From Gemmatimonadota bacterium (GTDB lineage: Bacteria > Gemmatimonadota > Gemmatimonadetes > Longimicrobiales > Gaopeijiaceae): a stretch of 7,203 nucleotides of DNA. A program made the translations under genes and the position numbers. The stretch covers positions 1 through 7,203 of the forward strand of contig JACQVC010000184.1 in assembly GCA_016209995.1 (NCBI GenBank). Reading direction: 5' to 3'. Below the pieces are notes generated by a model. That model saw only the letters and a list, made by a program, of their open reading frames with translations. It did not search any database and was not told the origin of the DNA. Below are positions 1 through 6,179 of this stretch, piece after piece; within the stretch, counting starts at the first letter, position 1; the number at the start of each line of letters is the position of its first letter.

Positions 1-37
1 GGATCCGGTAATGAAGGTTCGAATCCTTCCGGGCCAA
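1..37 (+). tRNA. 3' part of a tRNA, probably tRNA-Gln (5' end outside window)
   Basis: This is the 3' half of a tRNA. Bases 4-8 (TCCGG) fit the 3' strand of the anticodon stem. Bases 9-12 form a short variable loop. GAAGG (13-17) and CCTTC (25-29) form the T stem around the loop TTCGAAT (18-24). CGGGCCA (30-36) is the 3' acceptor strand and base 37 the discriminator. CCA is not encoded. The acceptor strand implies a 5' end of TGGCCCG, and a U1-A72 pair followed by GG is typical of tRNA-Gln. Bases 1-3 (GGA) fit anticodon position 36 (G), then 37 and 38, as in a (C/T)TG anticodon. The isotype is inferred because the anticodon is cut off. Pro or Arg would also leave a G at position 36, but their acceptor stems normally differ. 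Confidence 0.75.
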
Positions 38-403
38 TGAAGACTTCCCGTCGAATGGTCAGTTCCGTCGCACCCCATTAGTTTAGCGCCCCTCCACGAA
101 GGCTGCGACGGCCGCAAGCTAGGGCGCCAAACTTCTTGCCCGAGCCCGGCTTCGCGGTCATGTTGCACCGACACAATACGAATTGGGAGGGTGCGGCCAT
201 GACCTCGCGATTCCCACTGGCTTCACCGATGCTGGCGGTCATTGGGCGAATCGCCCCCCATTCGATGCATTCGCAGTCCTCTCCGGGCCGTGCTCAGTTC
301 ACTTCCCCGATTTCGGGCTCCCGGTCGAACGGGCCATAACGGACAGGCGGCCGCGTTCGAGACCGACAGTCTCCTGGTCACCTTGAGCTGAGCGGATTCG
401 ACT
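38..403. other. Intergenic stretch with no convincing gene
   Basis: This spacer lies between the tRNA and the phospholipase D-like gene. A 46-codon frame starts at the ATG at 199 behind a GGGAGGG-like purine run (186-192). Its product is low in complexity, matches no family I know and overlaps other short open frames, so I do not call it. I see no clear terminator, integrase or copy of the tRNA end here. A promoter for the downstream gene probably lies here, but I could not pick one out. Confidence 0.5.
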
Positions 404-2530
404 ATGGCTGACTACCCCGGCATCCTCTCATTCAACCCAACGACTGTATATGTGGGCGATACGGTTTCGGTATTCGCTCCGCGCCATGGTGCGTTCCGTT
501 TCACGAACGGCCAGACGTACCTCACGTTCCACTGGTGGCCCGGCCAGACAACCGTGCTGCCCGGGGCTATCCGGTTCGTAGACGACTACCACGTTCAGTT
601 CGATTCGCCATCGTTGCTAAGACCCGGGACGTACCCGGTCACTGCCCGCTCACTAGCCGACACCGCGACCTCCGCCCAGTCGTTTACGGTCGTCCCCGGC
701 GCGCGGTCAGCCCCTGCGACGGCTGGACCGTTCACCACGAATATCACCGTCGTTGTGCCGCGACATCTCTGGCGCTTCCTGCCCATCGGCCAGCTGCCAA
801 ACGTCACCTTCGTGCCGGGCCCGCGTTCGCTTCTGACGCCGATCAAGCGCCTGTTAGCTCACGTCCTCAACGCGCTCGGGGTCCAGATCATCCCAGCGCC
901 CATCGTCTGGCTGGCTCCGGGCGCCCCCGGTGGGGGAGGGGGAGGCGGCGGCGATCCGGGTCTCGGCATGGCCGGCAATCGCGTGAAATTCTTGCAGGAC
1001 GGCAAGGAGTTCTTTGCTGAGGTCTACAGCGAGCTGCAACGGGTGAAGAACGCGAAGAGCGACCGGTACGTTCACCTGCTCTTTTGGGCCGCGTCACGAA
1101 GAACGAGCCTGACGGACCCGACTGGTGGCGGCCCCAGGATCATCCTGGAGTCCCAGCTCAAGGACATTGCCGACGCGGGGCATCCGGTGAAGGTGATCCT
1201 GTGGGATCCTGGGGGACTGGCCGCTGGCTACGAACCGTGGGCAGAGGACACCCGGAATGCGAACGAGGATTTCCAGAACCATCTCGACGGCTACGGTGCC
1301 GGAAACATCCGGGTCCGGCTGGAGCGCTACGGCGGTCCCGCTGAATCTCAGCATCAGAAGATCGCCATCTTCTCAGCCGACGGCCTCGCTCGGGCGATCG
1401 TCGCTGGAGCGAACCTGCACAACTGGTATTGGGACGTGCCGGGCCATCCGGGTACCTATCCCAGCGGCTACCACAATACCATCCATGACACTGCGGTCAG
1501 AGTCGAAGGGCCAGCCACGGATCCGATCGAGCGAGAGTGGAACCGGAGGTGGCGAAAAGTAGAACAAACCATTCCGCCCGAGGGGCCGACGCCGACGAAG
1601 CCAAGTGGCAGCTCGACTGTCCTGGCGGCGATCACCGATTCCGAGGGCGGGACGCGAAAAGACATTCACGCCCAGCTCCTCCGGGCCATCAGGACAGCCC
1701 GTGCCTACGTATACATCGAAAACTACGCCGTCATCGACTCGGCAATGGTGAACGCACTGGCGGACCAGCTGAAGAAGGTCCCAGGGCTCAAGGTGATCAT
1801 CAACATTCCGTTTCCCACCGCAGGCGACGTTTACAGCTATCTCCATTACCTCACGTACGTGGAATTGGCGTTCGCCAGCTGCACGAGCGTGACCGTCTTC
1901 ACAGGCGGTAGGCTACAGACGGTGGTCAGGGCCGCCAACCCGATCTGGCGGGTGAACCAGGCCAACGACGTAGGCGACGTATCGACCATGGACGACAACA
2001 AATGGCTGGCCGACAGTGCGATCGAGTGGGGAACCCCCGGCGGCGGGATCGGTACCCAGGTGGCGGCCTTCGCTGACATCGCCAGATTCTCGGGCGGCGT
2101 GGAGCTCTACTCTCCTGTGCGCGCCACCGGGGGCGCCGCCTTCGACCCGATCTACGTTCACTCCAAGCTCGCGCTCATCGACGACAAAATTGCAATAGTC
2201 GGCTCCGCGAACTTCAATTATCGAAGCTTGCACTACGATGCCGAGATGAGCTTGGTGATTACCGACCCGTCCGAGGCCAGCGAGTGGCGTAGCCGGATCT
2301 TCGCGGAGTGGGGCATCACCAGCCCCGCGACCTGGCAGTCGCAAGCCGCTGCCAACAGAGCCACTCTCGATGGCGGGACCGCTGCGGCGGGCACTCGCTA
2401 CACGGTCTCGTTGAAGCTTTCCGACTTTGACCGCTCGCCGCCCGCCGGCAGCGCTCCGGGGTCATCGCCTTTCGGGGCGTTTTACGGCGGGCGTGGCGCG
2501 ATGGCGATGGTGGACCGTACGTGGTACTGA
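404..2530 (+). CDS. Phospholipase D-superfamily protein with N-terminal Ig/TIG-like domain
   Basis: The protein has 708 residues. It carries two HKD-type motifs, the active-site halves of the phospholipase D superfamily, which cleaves phosphodiester bonds in lipids or nucleic acids. The second motif is textbook: H586-S-K588, D593, then G600-S-A-N603. The first is looser: H317-Q-K319, then G335-A-N337 with a longer gap, S324 where Asp is usual and D326 two residues later. Residues 5-97 look like an Ig/TIG-type beta-sandwich (VGDTVSVFAP near the start; PGTYPVTARS near the end). Eight glycines (176-183) separate residues 1-175 from the PLD core (about 188-660). I see no signal peptide or membrane segment, so it is either cytoplasmic or exported by a route without an N-terminal signal. 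The ATG at 404 has only a weak ribosome site. The substrate cannot be told from sequence; lipase, nuclease and synthase members share these motifs. Confidence 0.88.
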   Translation: MADYPGILSFNPTTVYVGDTVSVFAPRHGAFRFTNGQTYLTFHWWPGQTTVLPGAIRFVDDYHVQFDSPSLLRPGTYPVTARSLADTATSAQSFTVVPGARSAPATAGPFTTNITVVVPRHLWRFLPIGQLPNVTFVPGPRSLLTPIKRLLAHVLNALGVQIIPAPIVWLAPGAPGGGGGGGGDPGLGMAGNRVKFLQDGKEFFAEVYSELQRVKNAKSDRYVHLLFWAASRRTSLTDPTGGGPRIILESQLKDIADAGHPVKVILWDPGGLAAGYEPWAEDTRNANEDFQNHLDGYGAGNIRVRLERYGGPAESQHQKIAIFSADGLARAIVAGANLHNWYWDVPGHPGTYPSGYHNTIHDTAVRVEGPATDPIEREWNRRWRKVEQTIPPEGPTPTKPSGSSTVLAAITDSEGGTRKDIHAQLLRAIRTARAYVYIENYAVIDSAMVNALADQLKKVPGLKVIINIPFPTAGDVYSYLHYLTYVELAFASCTSVTVFTGGRLQTVVRAANPIWRVNQANDVGDVSTMDDNKWLADSAIEWGTPGGGIGTQVAAFADIARFSGGVELYSPVRATGGAAFDPIYVHSKLALIDDKIAIVGSANFNYRSLHYDAEMSLVITDPSEASEWRSRIFAEWGITSPATWQSQAAANRATLDGGTAAAGTRYTVSLKLSDFDRSPPAGSAPGSSPFGAFYGGRGAMAMVDRTWY

Positions 2531-2552
2531 CGGGGGCATCGCGGCCGCGCCG

Positions 2553-2720
2553 ACGCTCTGCATCAAGGTCTACGCCCAGGCCGCGGAAGCCCGTGTGAAA
2601 CACCTGCGTCTCCAGGGCGGAAGGCGAGAGGTGGACCTGGTGGTCGAACGTCCCGACGAGCGCGTGCTGGCCATCGAGGTCAAGCTCAGCGGCGCCATCC
2701 AGGATGACGATGTCAAGAAA
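2553..2720 (+). pseudogene. C-terminal fragment of a DUF4143-type ATP-binding protein
   Basis: About 56 codons, starting near TLCIKVYAQAAEARVKHLR and ending at DDDVKK, resemble the C-terminal region of AAA-type ATPases with a DUF4143 domain. Characteristic blocks are REVDLVVE and LAIEVKLS. These form the D...ExK core of a PD-(D/E)XK-like fold. The P-loop ATPase part, normally several hundred residues upstream, is missing. The family's usual continuation after the aspartate-rich turn is also missing, because the frame runs on into unrelated sequence. There is no plausible start codon: the frame stays open upstream only by overlapping the end of the phospholipase D-like gene. I read it as a decay remnant left by a deletion or rearrangement. 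The family assignment is from memory of the motif pattern. Confidence 0.65.
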
Positions 2721-3021
2721 GGGCGTGGTGCTGGAGTCGGGCCAGTGGCGAGAGTTTCCTCTGCCCGCGGAGGTTGTTGCCTGGAGTCAGGTCTCTTACG
2801 GCCAGGGCCTCCTCGTTGGGACCGCGACTCTGGACGGCGTCTGGTACCATTCCGCGGCTCACGCTGAGGCGGTGGTCGAGGTTCTGCCTTGGTACGGCAG
2901 CTGGCGGCAAGTCGCGGACGAACCCACCAGCTACCGGGAGATGACTGTGACCGCCATGACCGTCGCGGCGATGGCGCTCCTGGCCGCCCTCGAGATGGAG
3001 GAGCTGGCGCGGGCGCGCTGA
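2710..3021 (+). CDS. Hypothetical protein, 103 residues
   Basis: I do not recognise this protein. It starts MSRKGVVLESGQWREFPLP, contains a Trp/Tyr-rich middle (DGVWYHS, LPWYGSWRQVADEPTSYRE) and ends in an alanine/methionine/leucine-rich segment of about 25 residues that could be an amphipathic or weakly hydrophobic helix. Codons are strongly G/C at the third position and the composition is protein-like, which favours real coding. I chose the ATG at 2710 because AGGA (2701-2704) lies five bases upstream; an in-frame ATG at 2704 would add two residues. The first ten or so bases overlap the end of the DUF4143 fragment in another frame, so the gene may have been joined to that remnant by a rearrangement and its native start lost. 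It is not obviously a toxin or antitoxin. Confidence 0.5.
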   Translation: MSRKGVVLESGQWREFPLPAEVVAWSQVSYGQGLLVGTATLDGVWYHSAAHAEAVVEVLPWYGSWRQVADEPTSYREMTVTAMTVAAMALLAALEMEELARAR

Positions 3022-3220
3022 TTGGCGCGATCTCGATCCTGCAAACTCTCAGAAGGCCGGCCAAGCTCGGACGTGAGGGCGTAGTGTGGCTCCACGCGCG
3101 AGTCGAATGTCCCATCCCGCCATGTTTCCGCCCAAACGTGAGCCGCAAGCTGCCGTGAATCGGATTGTCGATTCAACAGCCATCGGCTACGTTCTTGATG
3201 ACTGCAACGCGGGCGAACTC

Positions 3221-3790
3221 ATGCGCGCTGATACGCACCGCCTCACGGCGGACGACGTCGAGAAGCTGCTGCGCGAGCGGCCGGGCGTCTACGGCTACGA
3301 GCTCGTCAACGGCGAGCTGGTCGAGCTGATGCCTAACAGCCTGCCTCACGGCCGCGTTGCCGCAAGGCTTAGTGCCGAGATCGACACTCATCTGCGGCAG
3401 CATGGTGGCGGGAGGGTCTACGTCGAGGCCGGCTTCGTCCTGCCACTCGCTGTGGATTCCGAGCGGCTGCGGTTTCCCGACATCGCGTACGTATCTGCGG
3501 AGACGCTCGCGACCCGCGGCGGCGAGCCGGAGACCGGCTACGCCCGGTTCGCGCCTGACTTCACCATCGAGATCGATTCCCCATCGAACACGGAAGAGGA
3601 CGTCCTGCAAAAAGTGCAGGACTATCTCGACGCGGGCGTGCGGCTCGGCTGGGTCATTCACGTGCGGAGCCGCTCGGCCACCGTCTACCACCCTGACGGC
3701 TCTGCTCGGCTGTTGCGCGAGCACGACGCGCTGGACGGCGAGGACCTGCTGCCCGGGCTGAGCATACCGCTGAGATCCGTGTTAGATTAG
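3221..3790 (+). CDS. Uma2-family (DUF820) putative endonuclease-fold protein
   Basis: The protein has 189 residues, the usual size for the Uma2/DUF820 family, which has a restriction-endonuclease-like fold. Family landmarks occur in order: YELVNGELVELMP (26-38), then H43-G; the PD motif (P86-D87); DFTIEIDSPSNT (113-124) with E117; and K131 in QKVQDYL, followed by LGWVIHVRSRSATVYHPDG. D87, E117 and K131 fit the acidic and lysine residues of a PD-(D/E)XK-like site. Cellular roles of the family are poorly known, and many members occur in expanded mobile sets. The ATG at 3221 was chosen because homology starts just after it; a longer frame back to 3086 adds 45 residues that look non-coding. TTGTCG (3165) and TACGTT (3188), 17 bases apart, could be a weak promoter. 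The next gene follows after 16 bases, so the two are likely co-transcribed. Confidence 0.87.
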   Translation: MRADTHRLTADDVEKLLRERPGVYGYELVNGELVELMPNSLPHGRVAARLSAEIDTHLRQHGGGRVYVEAGFVLPLAVDSERLRFPDIAYVSAETLATRGGEPETGYARFAPDFTIEIDSPSNTEEDVLQKVQDYLDAGVRLGWVIHVRSRSATVYHPDGSARLLREHDALDGEDLLPGLSIPLRSVLD

Positions 3791-3806
3791 CGCGACGGAG
3801 GTCCCC

Positions 3807-4346
3807 ATGCGATGCGACCGCTCTATCATGCTGCTCCCGACGCTGCTCCTGCTGCTTCCCGTGGCGGCCGCCGGCCAGAGCGCGCCGCCGGGCTTCAAGG
3901 AGGAGTTTCTCGACCAGTTCAACGCCTCGGCCGAGAAGCTGGTGGCTCTCGCGCAGGCCATGCCGGCGGAGAAGATGACGTGGCGTCCGATGGAGGGCGT
4001 GTATTCCGTGGCCCAGGCGTACATGCACATCGCGCGGTACAACTACGCCTATCCGGAGGAGTCGCTGGGCGTGCCCGCCCCGATGGGCAAGGTGTACGAC
4101 CGCTGGGAGACCGACGTTACGGAGAAGGACGAGGTCGTGCGGATCTTGGCCGCGTCGATGGATCACGTGCGGCACGTCGCCCAGCGGATGTCAGCCGCGG
4201 ACCTGGAGAAGACAAGTACGCTGTATGGCCGTCAGGTCGGTCAGTGGTCGGTGCTCTTCCAACTGCTCGCGCACATGAACGAGCACCTCGGGCAGTCCAT
4301 CGCCTATGCGCGGATGAACCGTGTCGTGCCGCCCTGGTCTCGCTGA
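3807..4346 (+). CDS. DinB-fold protein with signal peptide (exported)
   Basis: This 179-residue protein has a DinB/YfiT-type four-helix bundle. Three histidines are placed as in the family's metal site: H74 (YMHIARYNY), then H156 and H160 (AHMNEHLGQS). The N-terminus has basic residues, a hydrophobic run (residues 7-22, LLPTLLLLLPVAAA) and a likely signal-peptidase cut near AAAG/QS, so the mature protein should be outside the cytoplasm. Related bacterial proteins include thiol-dependent metal enzymes, but most are uncharacterised and no substrate can be assigned. GGAGG (3797-3801) lies five bases before the ATG, a strong ribosome site. The gene follows the Uma2 gene in the same direction. It converges on the lipoprotein region, whose last stop lies only about 41 bases away. 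Confidence 0.88.
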   Translation: MRCDRSIMLLPTLLLLLPVAAAGQSAPPGFKEEFLDQFNASAEKLVALAQAMPAEKMTWRPMEGVYSVAQAYMHIARYNYAYPEESLGVPAPMGKVYDRWETDVTEKDEVVRILAASMDHVRHVAQRMSAADLEKTSTLYGRQVGQWSVLFQLLAHMNEHLGQSIAYARMNRVVPPWSR

Positions 4347-4387
4347 AAGGTTGGGCCCCTCGCGCGCCCCGATGAAGCCGCGGCCGG

Positions 4388-4783
4388 TCACGGGCGATTC
4401 TTCAGGAATACTCCGGTGAAGGTCACCACGTAGCCGCTGCCAAAATCCCCCGCTACCCTCGCAGTCAAGCTGTCTGCGCGTAGCGCGGCGTTGGAGAAGT
4501 TGTTGACGCCGTTGGGGATGATCATGAACTGCCCTCCCGAGAGGCTCCATCTGCCACGCAAACCCTCGTTGAGAAACGACTGCGGGGGCGAATACCCAAC
4601 ACCACCTGAGGTCGGGCACCCCACCTTCTCGTAGGCGAGCGTCGCCTCATAGTCGCGGCCGCTGGTCGTGTCAACCGGCACGCCGGGAGGAGCGGACTGG
4701 AGCTCGATCGAGGCGGCTGTAACCAGGAGCGGGCAGGCGCAGCACTCTCCGGCTGCGGTATTCGGTGGAGGAAACGTTCCCAC
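4388..4783 (-). CDS. Probable C-terminal part of a frameshifted lipoprotein (beta-rich)
   Basis: This frame (131 residues from a GTG at 4783) is beta-rich and compact, with GRWSLSGGQFMIIP and GYVVTFTGVFLK near its end. It looks like the C-terminal domain of small secreted lipoproteins seen in soil phyla. The GTG is probably not the true start. The same frame is open back to 4858 and reads YGLIRADGSPLPKQVG just upstream, which resembles the start of that domain (Tyr, then a DG-PLP turn). There is no ribosome site or signal peptide. The Ig-like lipoprotein upstream ends at 4827 within this open stretch, in a frame one base away. The simplest reading is a single lipoprotein of about 275 residues split by a one-base shift between about 4830 and 4858, either a real mutation or a sequencing error. 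The stop at 4388 converges with the DinB gene. Confidence 0.5.
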   Translation of the reverse strand: MGTFPPPNTAAGECCACPLLVTAASIELQSAPPGVPVDTTSGRDYEATLAYEKVGCPTSGGVGYSPPQSFLNEGLRGRWSLSGGQFMIIPNGVNNFSNAALRADSLTARVAGDFGSGYVVTFTGVFLKNRP

Positions 4784-4826
4784 CTGTTTCGGCAGAGGTG
4801 AGCCGTCCGCCCTGATCAGGCCATAT

Positions 4827-5210
4827 CTACGCCACAGCGAGGATGGCCGGCACCTCGCTCACCGTGACTCGTGCCGTGTCGGTCACCTCAAGGATGGCGG
4901 CGGTGATCGTTGCGGTCCCGATGCCTACCGCTCTGACGCGTCCGGCTCTTGCTCCAGTGTCGCTCGGTTCTACTGCGATGACCGCGTTGTCGCTGCTCGA
5001 CCAGCCAACGATATGCCTGGTCAGAGTCCTGCCGCTGCTGTCCCTGACTTCCGCCCTGAGGGTGAGCCTGTCACCAATGATGACAGCAGTGTCGGAGGGT
5101 GATACGGACACCGACGCGGGATCCCGGTCGTCGTCCTCGTCCTCTCCAGCAATGGTCTCGCAGGACGAGAGCGCGACCACGACCAGAATAAGGAGCAAAC
5201 GCTGGACCAT
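4827..5210 (-). CDS. Lipoprotein with one bacterial Ig-like (Big_2) domain, probably truncated by frameshift
   Basis: The protein has 127 residues from the ATG at 5210. The N-terminus MVQRLLLILVVVALSSCE is a clear lipoprotein signal: one Arg, a hydrophobic core and the lipobox LSSC with the Cys at residue 17. The mature part begins with an acidic linker (EDEDDDRD) and one Ig-like domain of the Big_2 type. It shows the usual ordered blocks: VSVSPSDTAVIIGDRLTL, W-S-SSDNAVIAV, GRVRAVGIGTATITA, and a closing ARVTVSE strand. Such domains sit on envelope proteins and mediate binding or spacing. An in-frame ATG at 5243 would put 11 polar residues before the signal, so 5210 is preferred. The stop at 4827 falls just after the domain, where the neighbouring frame appears to continue the protein. 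It lies downstream of the small cassette ORF and no attC was found after it. Confidence 0.75.
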   Translation of the reverse strand: MVQRLLLILVVVALSSCETIAGEDEDDDRDPASVSVSPSDTAVIIGDRLTLRAEVRDSSGRTLTRHIVGWSSSDNAVIAVEPSDTGARAGRVRAVGIGTATITAAILEVTDTARVTVSEVPAILAVA

Positions 5211-5425
5211 GTTGCAGTTCTCGCGCGCCGGTTTAAGCGCCATGGTGAATCGGCTTTCCGCGACGTGTCGTTCTTCTTCTTCTTCTTCATGTCTTCCACC
5301 TGTCTCGCCAATCGATTCTTTGTCTTGCGAAGACCTTCAATGACCTTGACATCGCGCCAACCCTGTTCAGCGAGGAGGCGCTGCAGCCTCTCTACTGCGA
5401 AATCGAATGTCGGCGTCTCCTCCAT
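5021..5425 (-). CDS. Small lysine-rich ORF, first gene after attC; only the N-terminal ~55 codons look coding
   Basis: On the minus strand, the ATG at 5425 lies 15 bases after the attC end box GTTGGGC (5447-5441), with GGAAGG (5436-5431) five bases before it. This is the normal layout of the first gene in an integron cassette. The first ~55 residues look like a real small helical protein (FDFAVERLQRLLAEQGW, then KTKNRLARQVEDM and a KKKKKN tract). The lysine tract is encoded by six GAA units (5271-5288), a trinucleotide repeat prone to slippage. After it the frame runs on to a stop at 5021, but from about 5210 it merely overlaps the lipoprotein gene in another frame and reads as low-quality Arg/Ser/Pro sequence. 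A one-base shift at the repeat would end the protein at a TAA near 5232. The family is unrecognised. Confidence 0.45.
   Translation of the reverse strand: MEETPTFDFAVERLQRLLAEQGWRDVKVIEGLRKTKNRLARQVEDMKKKKKNDTSRKADSPWRLNRRARTATWSSVCSLFWSWSRSRPARPLLERTRTTTGIPRRCPYHPPTLLSSLVTGSPSGRKSGTAAAGL
5271..5288. repeat. Trinucleotide microsatellite (TTC)6 / (GAA)6
   Basis: Six perfect TTC units on the plus strand encode the lysine run of the small minus-strand ORF. The repeat sits where that ORF stops looking like protein. Gain or loss of whole units keeps the frame, but a one-base error inside it would change the C-terminus. Confidence 0.9.
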
Positions 5426-5440
5426 CGCCGCCTTCCGTCT

Positions 5441-5584
5441 GCCCAACGGATTGCCCTTGAGCCGCGAGCGACTCCCACCAGGCGCGGGGAGGGTGAGCGC
5501 GAGCCGACAAGGAACTAGCCAGGCGGACAACCACAACGACTCCCTTAGCGTTCATCGCTCGTCGGCTCCAAACGCTGGTTAGGC
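5441..5584 (-). other. Integron attC recombination site (144 bp), minus-strand orientation
   Basis: The ends carry the two attC core boxes: GCCCAAC (5441-5447) and GTTAGGC (5578-5584), fitting RYYYAAC and GTTRRRY. Inside them GAGCCG (5459-5464) pairs with CGGCTC (5563-5568), CGAGCGA (5465-5471) with TCGCTCG (5555-5561), and TT (5457-5458) with AA (5570-5571). The right arm has two unpaired single bases, 5562 and 5569. In known attC sites such extrahelical bases lie on the arm nearest the cassette gene, so this site reads along the minus strand: first box 5584-5578, recombination box GTTGGGC at 5447-5441. This agrees with the DinB gene upstream of it, whose stop is 32 bases before the site. 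The central spacer (about 5472-5554) is not strongly paired. Recombination would occur between the G and the first T of the GTTGGGC box. Confidence 0.85.
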
Positions 5585-6179
5585 CGCCTTTCAGCATCCG
5601 GCAGAACTGGCTGCGGCTAGCTTCGATACGTCGGGTTCTCGGGAACGAACCGCGCCGGCTTGCCGCGGGTCTTGCAATAGAGATTCCGAATCGCTCGGAT
5701 CTGGCCGCAGTGCATGGCGAGGTGCGTGGCGTGGTGATAGCCCAGAAAATACGTACCCCCCTCCCTCTCGCTCACCTTCCCGTACGCCGTCGCCGTTCGC
5801 TCGCGCAAAGTACTCAGCGTGGTCGTTCGGAGGATCTCCAAAAACCGCGTGCAGAACTGCTCCAGGGTCTTGAAGTTCTCTTCGAAATCGTCGGAAACAG
5901 CTGCAAGTGCCTCCTGCGATGGCGGCACGGCTATGGTGGGCATCGGCTCGCCGTGTTCCAAGCTGTGCAGATGCCACTCCGCCTCGATACGAAGATGCCT
6001 GACGATGACACTGATCGTGTTGGCTTGCGGGAGTGGCCGCCAGTGAGCTTCCTCTTCGGTCAGATCTTGGAGCGCGTGCTTGACGGCCGCCCACATGTTG
6101 GCGTTCATATCGACGACAACCTGCAGAGCGTCGACCATCGATCGACTCCCAATAACTATGGGTGCTGAAGGCGGCCCAA
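5447..6179 (-). mobile_element. Complete integron gene cassette carrying a DinB-fold gene (~733 bp)
   Basis: The unit between the recombination points of the two attC sites contains one promoterless-looking gene followed by its attC, which is the definition of a gene cassette. The gene starts 35 bases after the preceding attC box and stops 32 bases before its own attC. Gene and both sites share the minus-strand direction. No integron integrase, attI site or Pc promoter is visible in the window, so the array is either distant from its integrase or an orphan cluster of attC sites. Confidence 0.8.
5617..6138 (-). CDS. DinB-fold protein (cytoplasmic), integron cassette gene
   Basis: This 173-residue DinB/YfiT-type protein has the metal-site histidines H48 (VIVRHLRIEAEWH), H139 and H143 (HATHLAMHCGQI). 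It ends in the motif TRGKPARFVPENPTY, which I recall from a common subgroup of environmental DinB proteins. There is no signal peptide, so it should act in the cytoplasm. The family includes metal-dependent thiol transferases, isomerases and many stress-associated proteins of unknown reaction; no specific activity can be read here. GGGAG (6150-6146) lies seven bases before the ATG at 6138. The gene fills a complete cassette between two attC sites. It is only distantly similar to the exported DinB protein at 3807-4346, differing in size, targeting and C-terminus, so the two are not a recent duplication. Confidence 0.9.
   Translation of the reverse strand: MVDALQVVVDMNANMWAAVKHALQDLTEEEAHWRPLPQANTISVIVRHLRIEAEWHLHSLEHGEPMPTIAVPPSQEALAAVSDDFEENFKTLEQFCTRFLEILRTTTLSTLRERTATAYGKVSEREGGTYFLGYHHATHLAMHCGQIRAIRNLYCKTRGKPARFVPENPTYRS

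Noticed and set aside
1..6. Window begins exactly with a BamHI site (GGATCC), suggesting a clone end
   Set aside because: GGATCC is also the expected tRNA anticodon-stem sequence here, so it need not mark a cloning junction.
136..386. Two short overlapping plus-strand frames after the tRNA
   Set aside because: Different frames of the same stretch, no recognisable family, low-complexity products. The ATG at 199 has a purine run upstream but nothing else in support.
1373..1846. Long minus-strand open frames across the phospholipase D-like gene
   Set aside because: These are frame shadows common in GC-rich coding DNA. The plus-strand frame has clear domains and motifs, and the shadows have none.
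2570..3148. 192-codon minus-strand open frame
   Set aside because: Arg/Ser/Pro-rich composition typical of an antisense shadow. It overlaps the DUF4143 fragment and the 103-residue gene, both of which read sensibly on the plus strand.
3331..3337. GCCTAAC inside the Uma2 gene, and GTTAGAT at 3781-3787 near its end, both fitting attC boxes
   Set aside because: They are about 450 bases apart with no stem between them, and both lie inside coding sequence of a normal-length gene. Boxes this short occur by chance.
4350..4356. GTTGGGC box just after the DinB stop, as a possible third attC end
   Set aside because: No partner RYYYAAC box or complementary arm lies within 150 bases on either side. TTCCAAC at 4256-4262 lacks the purine and does not pair beyond the box.
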